10,130 nucleotides of DNA from positions 1-10,130 of the forward strand of contig JANBPT010001356.1 of assembly GCA_027575765.1 (NCBI GenBank), read 5' to 3'. Of this stretch, positions 1-8,322 are shown in pieces. Numbering within the stretch: position 1 is the stretch's first letter; every line of letters starts with the position of its first letter. Under the pieces are notes generated by a model, which had not been told where the DNA came from, did not search any database, and worked only from the letters and a program-made list of their open reading frames with translations. The stretch is from Tieghemiomyces parasiticus. Its lineage: Eukaryota > Kickxellomycota > Dimargaritomycetes > Dimargaritales > Dimargaritaceae. The position numbers and the translations under genes are program-made.

Positions 1-798
<798 letters not shown>

Positions 799-1382
799 GG
801 ATGGGGCCCTGAGACATCCTGCGAAAGACTCCCCTGAACCGCGTTCACCACTCGACACCCTCATCACTCCTCCCTTCGTCGTATGCTTCCCGGGTTGGTC
901 TCGCTCCTCACAATCAACTTTGGGATTCTGTTGATCCCATTCCCATTGCGGTTTGGCGCTGTTACGGGGAAGCGTGGTCAAGTAGTCCCTCCGCCCCCCA
1001 TCCACACACACACCTAGCAGCTCCTCGTTCAGGTCACGTCGTTTTCCTATTCTTATGCTTGGCGAGTTGATATTACCTACCTTTTCTTCCCCCCTCTCCG
1101 CCCGTTTTCCTCCCGTTACATACTTTTATCGGCTATTTTTCATCTTTGGTTATACCCTCTTACAAGTTCTCGAATCCACATCGCACTAAATAGTCACCAT
1201 CATCAATTCAATAGATACCATCTCTGTTAGATAATATATTGTCGCTGCTAACTATGCCGCCCGATCTTCCACTCCCAATGCCAGTCGTGTTTCCGGTTAA
1301 ACCCGCCACCTTACAACTACGGCCAACCACCTAATTGTCATGTAACAACTACACACTGGGCATTTTAAGCTGCAGGAACTTC
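799..1382. other. 3' flank of the kinase gene, no further gene seen
   Basis: This stretch follows the kinase stop codon and runs to the edge of the first repeat copy. It is pyrimidine-rich on the plus strand, with a short CA run at 1003-1013, and becomes more AT-rich from about 1120 to 1245. That is where the kinase transcript could end, although no exact AATAAA is visible before the repeat. The minus-strand open frame that overlaps the kinase end is a shadow of the coding sequence. Confidence 0.5.
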
Positions 1383-2534
1383 CAAGCCACCATCCACCAA
1401 TGGTTTCTAAACCTTCCTGGCAACCACCAGAGATATACACACTCGACCTCGAACTTTACCCCTTAGCATCCTTTAGCAGCTCAGACCTCCGCCCTCCCCC
1501 CTCATGATTCCCTCGCCTTTTTGCCACCTACTTGCTTGTATTTGCTTGACCCTGCGTAGCACTTGCCACTTACGGGTGGCCCTTCTACTCTTTATCAATA
1601 AACCCACCCCACCGGTCTACTTGTCCAGTAGGTGCCCAACCCCATTCAGGGGCACTGCGCTGGGTAGGGTGTGAGTAGGGAGGAGGTGGATAAGGGAGAA
1701 CCGGCCTAGAGGCGGCTCAGAGGGTCGCAATAGAGGAGGATCAGGGTTGCGACGAATTACCAATGCAATGGGAAACATCATGCAAAGGTTAAAACACAGA
1801 GGGCACGAGAGAACAAGAGATCGGCTGGGGACCCCTCCAGCAATATATGATTACAGGGAGAGGGCAACCCAAGTCCTCTGTGATTGGAACGGGACTGTCA
1901 ACCAGCCTGAGTGAGTGGCGGTTGGTATGGGAGGAAAGGGTATGTGAGGTCCGGCATGAGGCCTAACCACTTTGAGCATTAGCTGTCAGAAAGAGCCCCG
2001 CTCTGGCCTTCAGTTCGGTGGGCTAGACGACACCACCTGCATTGCTAGCCAAGCTTACTGGGCTTTGCTGTGAATTGGCCCATCCACCCGCCATCTGGTT
2101 ATACTCTAATAGCACCCACTTGTTCGCTCTCATCAGGTTCTCCTAAGTTTAGTTCATGCTCTCTTCACACGCCTCTTCTGATGGCTTGCCTTGGCAGTGG
2201 AATGTCTGCTGACCCTTGTTGCTGGCCTATGTAATGCCTGTCAACTGACCTCCTTGCTAGGATCCTAGACTACGTTATAAGCCTCTTTTATCATAAGGTA
2301 GCCCCAACCCCTCGTTGTTCTCCACTACCACGCTTCGAGAGCAAACGACAACAAAATGAAAAACACAGGTGTTTATTCCAAGAGAGCCTTTGGCAAGTAT
2401 TACGTATGGCCCTGTCCACACTTCACTCCGCGGCCTGCCTCCTCTAAGTTACCATCCTAGCATAGCTGACACCCTCACTTTGCATTTTGCGAATGGGATA
2501 TGTAGGCCTGCAATTTCTGCCCTATTTCCATAGG
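1383..2534 (+). repeat. Long direct repeat, copy 1 (1152 bp)
   Basis: This segment recurs at 7171-8322 in the same orientation with a constant offset of 5788, so there is no indel. By eye I count 8 substitutions (copy 1 / copy 2): A1409/G7197, C1425/T7213, C1438/T7226, C2037/T7825, C2050/T7838, G2158/T7946, T2516/G8304 and A2524/C8312, about 99.3% identity. The flanks diverge abruptly on both sides. There is no convincing open frame, no terminal inverted repeat, no TG...CA ends and no clear target-site duplication, so I cannot assign it to a transposon class. It contains an AATAAA at 1597-1602, a perfect 12-bp palindrome CTAGGATCCTAG at 2257-2268 and a small inverted repeat AAACAC-AG-GTGTTT at 2361-2374. 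It could be a truncated element, part of a dispersed repeat family, or a recent local duplication. Confidence 0.95.
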
Positions 2535-3395
2535 TCATCTGGTCAGCTAACTCTGTGTTCAAGTAGTAGCCGTTAAAGGCCGTACTACACCATGTCTTGC
2601 TATTATTTGCAGCAAGTAGACTTCTTTTCATGCTAACCATGACCCTTTAGGAAATCACTATTTACATGGCCACCCATCCGACTACACTGGAACACTTTGA
2701 CAGACACTCGGTCTGGATTTGTCTCGCTTCCCCTACTACCAAGTATCATGTAAGGTGCTGTAAATTCACTGTTTGGAAAGCTACTAGGCTTCCCACTGTC
2801 GCACCAGCTACCGACGGCTCTATCTAGCTCGTTTTCGTGATGAATGTTTCCAACGTAAGCCCCTACATAGGTAACACCATATTCACTGGGGTTGGTGGCT
2901 TTGGCTCTCTGGTTTTACCCTTTTTAGCCCTGTCGCCAAGGATGACACCCAGGCGGAGAAGTGGTATTAAAGAAGCACCGCTGATACGGTCTGCCAATGG
3001 GGGCTCTTAGAGCAACTTCCTTGAGGTACATCATTGTCCACATTACCAGATGACTAGAAAGTCAGTCACCAAGAAATCCATGCCAGTGATCATCACTCCA
3101 GACAGGCATTTACCAGCGAGGGCAATGGCACTCTCCTAACAGCCACTTTACAACCCACCGGCCGTCCACGGTATGCTGAATGGTTTTACTAGCCAACACC
3201 ACACCCTTGAAGAGTATTTTCCCCATCCTCCTCCCCACACCCACTGCTGCAGTTATACAGACGGGTCTGACAGAGCAGCGGATTAACCAATAAACGAACG
3301 TACCACCTCCCCTCCCCTTGCTACCATCCAAAGGGAAAGGCGGCGACTATCGGAATGGTAGGCCGTTGTGGAACTTGAAGTTGGTACTGTCCCCC
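2535..3395. other. Non-coding spacer, nothing recognised
   Basis: Only short open frames without recognisable sequence occur here. A 63-codon minus-strand frame crosses the edge of repeat copy 1 and a 73-codon one lies at 3110-3331; neither has supporting codon or domain features. I see no tRNA-like boxes and no transposase fragments. Confidence 0.5.
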
Positions 3396-3411
3396 CTCGC
3401 CGCTTGGCGAG
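3396..3411. repeat. Perfect 6-bp stem hairpin with 4-base loop
   Basis: CTCGCC (3396-3401), loop GCTT, GGCGAG (3406-3411). It is the first of several inverted repeats upstream of the 4327 gene. Stems this short also arise by chance, so a function is not claimed. Confidence 0.5.
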
Positions 3412-3499
3412 TGTAGGATTGGTAGACGGTGGTCAGTATCACCTGGGTCTGACTTGGATGTTAGCTATCTAATCGCTTCTATAAACTAATGTACTATGG

Positions 3500-3760
3500 T
3501 TCGGCGTAAGGCCAGCGAGGAAAAACGGCAATATAATTATAGAGAGAGAGACGAAGGGAAAATGGAGGGTTCCGAAATACCAAACGGTACAAGGGAGGGA
3601 GTACAGGTGACGACTCGGAGGCGGAATCCCAGAGAGGCTGGGGCCTTCCGAGGCCTTAGATGCTTGGAAGGGCCTTAGGACGTGAAGACGGAGGTAAAGT
3701 GAGCGGGAGAAGGCAAAGAAAAGAGCCGCAGTGGAGGGATACAGGAATAAAGGGGACGCA
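3500..3760 (+). other. Purine-rich stretch with an imperfect hairpin at 3642-3674
   Basis: About 260 bp with a strong excess of A and G on the plus strand, including a GA run at 3541-3551. This contrasts with the pyrimidine-rich DNA nearer the start codon. Inside it, GGCCTTCC (3642-3649) can pair with GGAAGGGCC (3666-3674) with one bulged G, and the loop contains the palindrome AGGCCT. A 60-codon open frame from 3496 looks like composition-driven noise, not a gene. Confidence 0.5.
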
Positions 3761-3763
3761 GGG

Positions 3764-3779
3764 CCCAGGTCGACCTGGG
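3764..3779. repeat. Perfect 16-bp palindrome
   Basis: CCCAGGTCGACCTGGG reads the same on both strands with no spacer. It lies about 420 bp upstream of the TATA element of the 4327 gene. It could be a binding site for a dimeric regulator or a chance palindrome; sequence alone cannot tell. Confidence 0.7.
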
Positions 3780-3967
3780 AAAGAAGGGTGACTCACACTA
3801 CAGGGTCTTTCGATAAAGATGGGCCGTTTGATCTGAGATTGCAGGTTCCTACTCGTCGAGACTGGCCTTCCATTGCCATTGGCATATTGAAAGCAAGGTG
3901 CCCGGCGGTGTAACTATGGGTGCCTCAGTGGGCTCCGGGAGAGAGGGAGTGGTTACACTGGTAGCAC

Positions 3968-3992
3968 AGACCGACGGGTCCGTCCGAGGTCT
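3968..3992. repeat. 10-bp inverted repeat with a 2-base loop and 3-base bulge
   Basis: AGACC-GACGG (3968-3977), loop GT, CCGTC (3980-3984), bulge CGA (3985-3987), GGTCT (3988-3992). All ten base pairs are Watson-Crick. It sits about 190 bp upstream of the TATA element, in a plausible upstream regulatory region. It could act as a dimer-binding site or form a hairpin; this is inference. Confidence 0.6.
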
Positions 3993-4100
3993 AATCGCAC
4001 CTTCGCCAGAGACCGGTGGCTTCGCCCTCTCGGCTGCACCCGCCTGTGCTTGCAAAGACTCCCGCCCCCCCCACCGCATCAAGGACCTCTTCGCCACCGC

Positions 4101-4120
4101 CCGTCTAAGGCGCCAGACGG
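4101..4120. repeat. Inverted repeat CCGTCT-8-AGACGG upstream of the TATA element
   Basis: CCGTCT (4101-4106) and AGACGG (4115-4120) are perfectly complementary, separated by AAGGCGCC. It lies about 63 bp upstream of the TATA element. The half-site shares the core AGACGG/CCGTCT with the inverted repeat at 3968-3992 (CCGTC, GACGG), which makes a shared binding site thinkable. Inverted CGG-type triplets are typical targets of fungal Zn2Cys6 factors, but no specific factor can be named. Confidence 0.5.
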
Positions 4121-4183
4121 AGAGCTATAGCATTAGTTGCCTCCTCCGCACCCTTGTTTTTTTATTGTGGCACGGGCTGCCCA

Positions 4184-4189
4184 TATAAG
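4184..4189 (+). promoter_or_regulatory. TATA element of the secreted-protein gene
   Basis: TATAAG lies 143 bp before the ATG at 4327. It is followed by a pyrimidine-rich leader (about 4200-4326) of the kind seen around fungal transcription starts. The start codon has A at -3 (GTCACCATG). The first ATG of this frame is 4327; the frame is open further upstream but has no ATG there. Confidence 0.6.
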
Positions 4190-4326
4190 AGACGAGGGAC
4201 CGCTCACCCTCCTTGTCCACTCACCCAACCCTCCCACCTTCACCCCTTCGTCTGACTGCCAGGCTCTCCATCGCTCGTACTTCAACCCGCTACCTCGTCC
4301 TCCCCTCTCACCCGCTGGTTGTCACC

Positions 4327-6157
4327 ATGCGTATCTCCATCTACACGGCCCTCTCCCTGTCGCTCCTGGCCTCCGCCATGGCCCATCCGGGTCCGGCGGA
4401 TACCAACGTCTTAGTTAAGCGTGGGGAGCCCCAGAGTAAAGACATGCTGCTTGAGCTGGGGGATGATGTTGTGCGCGAAATTTTAAGCAATATCCCACCT
4501 GGTTATCGCAATGGATTCAAACTCACTAGTAAGCATAATTATGCGCTTGAAAAAACTAACCCCTTTGTTTATAGCAAGGTAAGTGAACATGAGGGCGGGC
4601 CAAGTAGCTCTCAGCAAATGATGTCATACTTAACACGTTCACTTTCCAGGCTTCAAACATTGCACCGGGACGGTGGTTGGCAGTCGTAACCGGCCGTTGA
4701 GTGCTTGAAATCCAATCTACCTAAAACGCTGGGAACGCCAACTGCAGGACAGTCGATAGTTCTAGTCGGGGTGAATACTAACCCGGCCGACAACCGCTTT
4801 ACCCTTGGCATTCCATCCCACCCGACAGCTCATAGCTTCCCTTCCTTCGCTGCTGGGAAGATTGGATGCTATGGAGCGTCAATGTTATAACTACGAGGAT
4901 AGGATTAAGGGATTGAAAGATCTTCTTAGAATCGATGAGGCGGGGGTCCAGGGAGACACCGAGGGTTGGAACAAGGCGCGTGCGAAGGTTGCTAAATTCG
5001 CTGAAAAGCTTGAGAGACATAAGGCTACGCAGAGCAACGAGTCTAATGGGGATGCGCAAGAACTAAAGCAAGGCCCATCGAAAGAAAAAGTACAACGAAA
5101 ATACGAGCGTGCGCAAAAAAAACTCGACGACAGGATCAAGGACCGTGATTTGAGCATTGCCGAGTACGAGAATCGTAAGGCCAAGATTGATTTCCTTGAA
5201 AATTGCGATAAGATGTCGAAGTATGTAGGTCTCTCAGAACCTGCAGCAGCACTCTTCCGACCGTTCGTTGAAGCCTGGCTCCTCAACGAAGTTCGCCTTA
5301 TCGACTTCGGTCCGCCTCAAGTGTCCGAAAATCAAGCGGGCTCTTTGGCCCACGGCCAGAATCTAATTCATCCTAGGATGAGAGCGGAGGGTCAAATATT
5401 CCCGGATGGATCTTATCCTGTGACTTGGGAATATTACATGTACCCCCTCACTTTATCAGAATTATTTGACCTAGACGGATTGCGCCCGACTTCCACCATC
5501 CTGTCTCTGTCCAGTCCTAGTACGGGTCAATCGTCAAGCTCACAGGCGCCCCCTTCGACCCAAAACGTTGGACTCGGCAGCCTACTCGATTCGCCCTACG
5601 CGCACATCTACGAACTCTCCAAAGGATTTAACGATCATCAGCTCGGAGTACTTTTGCGGCTTTTACTGTCCGAGTCTGTCGGACGAGAAGTTGTACAGGA
5701 GTATGCGACCGGTATCTTGCACCGGTTTAAGGGTTACCATAGACTCGTGGGACCTGATGATCGCAGGAACCGTTCAACGTTTTGGGCAAGAGACCTGACC
5801 TTGGCCCTCGTCACTTTGCGCTTCTTTCGTGATCGTACGGCCATCGACCGAAAGTCGGAGCTCTACAAAGTCTTGACTGAGAACTACCTGCCGTGGTCAA
5901 TCAGAGCGCATATCTGGGCCATTGGTACGGAGTTGGATATTCCAGATATCAACTCATTGTCCAGTTGGGAGTGGGCATTTGGAATAATCGCGTCGTGCGC
6001 GAACCAGCTACACTGGGGGAAGGCCGCGGAAGCCGCCAGGTTAATGGTGGGTTGGCGTGCTTCAGAGTGCAAGAGCGAATTCTATACCGCCTCGCCCATC
6101 CGCTTGGGCGCTAACCAGTCCCTCCTTGTCCAGACCGTCCATTATGAGAATGCGTAG
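4327..6157 (+). CDS. Predicted secreted protein with F-box-like motif and coiled coil (3 exons)
   Basis: Model: exons 4327-4578, 4650-4685 and 4829-6157, all joined in phase 0, giving 538 residues. Residues 1-19 form a signal peptide (MRISIYTALSLSLLASAMA, then HPGP), followed by Lys31-Arg32, a Kex2-type site. Residues 41-75 resemble an F-box (LGDDVVREILSNIPP ... LTSK), the Skp1-binding motif of ubiquitin ligase adaptors. Residues about 111-225 are highly charged and probably coiled-coil. A Ser/Pro/Gln-rich linker lies at about 321-342. The rest (to HYENA at the C terminus) matches nothing I recognise. N-glycosylation sequons at Asn166, Asn410 and Asn525 would suit a secreted protein. No transmembrane segment is evident after the signal. 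The first two parts and exon 3 could instead belong to separate genes, but the splice signals and shared phase favour one. The function is unknown; the F-box call rests on a short motif. Confidence 0.75.
4579..4649 (+). other. Intron 1 of the secreted-protein gene (71 bp)
   Basis: The donor GTAAGT at 4579 is a consensus site. A CTTAAC branch-like motif lies at about 4629-4634, and the acceptor ends in ACTTTCCAG at 4649. The intron lies between codons. It has no in-frame stop, so retention would extend the frame to a stop at 4687-4689. Confidence 0.85.
4686..4828 (+). other. Intron 2 of the secreted-protein gene (143 bp)
   Basis: Donor GTAACC at 4686, perfect branch point TACTAAC at 4776-4782, and acceptor CCCGACAG ending at 4828, the first AG after the branch. 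Stops in exon 2's frame (TGA at 4698) and in exon 3's frame (TGA at 4772) require an intron here. Joining 4685 to 4829 restores the long frame in phase 0. The donor is weaker than that of intron 1, and the branch-to-acceptor distance (47 nt) is long, so an alternative donor such as 4683, also in frame, is possible. Confidence 0.7.
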
Positions 6158-6240
6158 GTGAACCAGGTCGAGGAAACAAGTGATTAACCCTTCATCCTTC
6201 CGCCTAGTTGATACAGCCGAACTGAACGTGACGTGTCAGT

Positions 6241-6260
6241 ATTATATATATAAATATAAA
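6241..6260 (+). terminator. AT-rich probable 3' end signal of the secreted-protein gene
   Basis: About 85 bp after the stop codon at 6157 the sequence becomes a run of TATATA and AAATATAAA. This resembles the efficiency and positioning elements of fungal polyadenylation sites. There is no exact AATAAA. A second TATATA-rich patch lies at 6639-6658. Confidence 0.45.
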
Positions 6261-7170
6261 TTCAAGTGCGACTGGCGTGCTATCCGGGTGTCAAAGTTTT
6301 ATTGAGGATAGATAGTGCAACCAGGGACGTGCGGGCTGGACGGATACTTTGCCTCGGGGTGAATCTCTCCTAGGCTTTTCTTCCCCGTGATTCAGGCCTG
6401 CGTATGGCCGGGGCTTGGTTATAGGAGGGAAATAGTGCGTGCCTACGCCGGATGGGCATGAGATTGAAGTCAGGCAAAGGGAGAGACATGGGGGTAGAAC
6501 CATAGTCAATCCAGAAGCGAACAGTAGATGCTCCAAAGAGTGGAGGGCTGAGCACAACAAGCGTAATTTTAAGGTGTACAATCCATAGGCGTGAACGTCT
6601 CGTGGTCATAAGGGCGATTATTCGATACGCCAATGGGGGTTATATATATTATATTATGTCAACCTCCACTCTATAGGGTCGGTGGTGGGCTGGCTATACA
6701 TGTGTGTTGTTGGTAATAGCGGGGTGAATTTATTAAGACTGGTGGCAGGACCCTTACTATATATATCTATAAATGCCAAAGCGACCTGGAATGGAGGATG
6801 TTATGGTCAATTTGGCACCTGCACAAGTGTAGAGGAGGGACAATGGCTGGAGGTGGGCGCTAGACTAAAAAGCCGGGCGGCATGGGGAAAGGCTGCTGGT
6901 ATTAGTTGGATAAACAGGTGTAGCGAATGGTACGGGAGTTGATCAAGACACGGGTCACCATTGGTCAGAGATAAACTTTTGGTGAGGTAGTGCCAGTTTG
7001 CAATGATACTTAACCAATTGAATACTGACTAGTGGACCATCCAAGAGCCATCCCTGCCATTGTCTTGCACTGGTTAGGGGCGCAGACAGATACCGTTGTA
7101 CTATACCTTCCGCCGGCTGTGATGCCCATGACCAGGGCTGCATAACTACTGCACTAACCTGCAACCTCTT
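6261..7170. other. Non-coding spacer, nothing recognised
   Basis: Several overlapping open frames of 60-100 codons occur on both strands, but none has a recognisable domain, a supported start or partner splice sites. AT-rich patches lie at about 6639-6658 and 6757-6775. There is no purine tract just before the second repeat copy, which argues against an LTR reading. Confidence 0.5.
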
Positions 7171-8322
7171 CAAGCCACCATCCACCAATGGTTTCTGAAC
7201 CTTCCTGGCAACTACCAGAGATATATACACTCGACCTCGAACTTTACCCCTTAGCATCCTTTAGCAGCTCAGACCTCCGCCCTCCCCCCTCATGATTCCC
7301 TCGCCTTTTTGCCACCTACTTGCTTGTATTTGCTTGACCCTGCGTAGCACTTGCCACTTACGGGTGGCCCTTCTACTCTTTATCAATAAACCCACCCCAC
7401 CGGTCTACTTGTCCAGTAGGTGCCCAACCCCATTCAGGGGCACTGCGCTGGGTAGGGTGTGAGTAGGGAGGAGGTGGATAAGGGAGAACCGGCCTAGAGG
7501 CGGCTCAGAGGGTCGCAATAGAGGAGGATCAGGGTTGCGACGAATTACCAATGCAATGGGAAACATCATGCAAAGGTTAAAACACAGAGGGCACGAGAGA
7601 ACAAGAGATCGGCTGGGGACCCCTCCAGCAATATATGATTACAGGGAGAGGGCAACCCAAGTCCTCTGTGATTGGAACGGGACTGTCAACCAGCCTGAGT
7701 GAGTGGCGGTTGGTATGGGAGGAAAGGGTATGTGAGGTCCGGCATGAGGCCTAACCACTTTGAGCATTAGCTGTCAGAAAGAGCCCCGCTCTGGCCTTCA
7801 GTTCGGTGGGCTAGACGACACCACTTGCATTGCTAGCTAAGCTTACTGGGCTTTGCTGTGAATTGGCCCATCCACCCGCCATCTGGTTATACTCTAATAG
7901 CACCCACTTGTTCGCTCTCATCAGGTTCTCCTAAGTTTAGTTCATTCTCTCTTCACACGCCTCTTCTGATGGCTTGCCTTGGCAGTGGAATGTCTGCTGA
8001 CCCTTGTTGCTGGCCTATGTAATGCCTGTCAACTGACCTCCTTGCTAGGATCCTAGACTACGTTATAAGCCTCTTTTATCATAAGGTAGCCCCAACCCCT
8101 CGTTGTTCTCCACTACCACGCTTCGAGAGCAAACGACAACAAAATGAAAAACACAGGTGTTTATTCCAAGAGAGCCTTTGGCAAGTATTACGTATGGCCC
8201 TGTCCACACTTCACTCCGCGGCCTGCCTCCTCTAAGTTACCATCCTAGCATAGCTGACACCCTCACTTTGCATTTTGCGAATGGGATATGTAGGCCTGCA
8301 ATTGCTGCCCTCTTTCCATAGG
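7171..8322 (+). repeat. Long direct repeat, copy 2 (1152 bp)
   Basis: Second copy of the unit at 1383-2534, same orientation and length. It starts at CAAGCCACC and ends at TTTCCATAGG, after which the flanks differ completely. The stretch matching 1439-2036 (7227-7824) is identical in both copies. The eight differences lie in three groups toward the two ends. It carries the same AATAAA (7385-7390) and the same 12-bp palindrome (8045-8056). No open frame inside it is convincing. Confidence 0.95.

Noticed and set aside
2161..2215. Hammerhead-like CTGATG sequence inside the repeat
   Set aside because: The conserved CUGANGA core is not met and the flanking stems do not pair.
2449..2640. 63-codon minus-strand frame across the right edge of repeat copy 1
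   Set aside because: It crosses the repeat boundary, so half of it is repeat and half unique spacer; the same frame is not kept at copy 2.
4891..5286. 131-codon minus-strand frame with many Ser and Phe
   Set aside because: It is antisense to the Lys/Glu-rich coiled-coil part of exon 3, whose complement produces Ser, Phe and Leu codons.
4775..6157. Exon 3 as a separate single-exon gene starting within 4775-4873
   Set aside because: The first ATG in that frame is at 4871, with no nearby TATA element. The upstream TACTAAC and AG fit an intron, and joining in phase 0 to exon 2 restores one frame. It is not fully excluded without transcripts.
1383..8322. LTR retrotransposon with the repeats as its two LTRs
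   Set aside because: The ends are not TG...CA, no primer-binding site or polypurine tract is seen, no target-site duplication is clear, and the interior has no gag or pol sequence.
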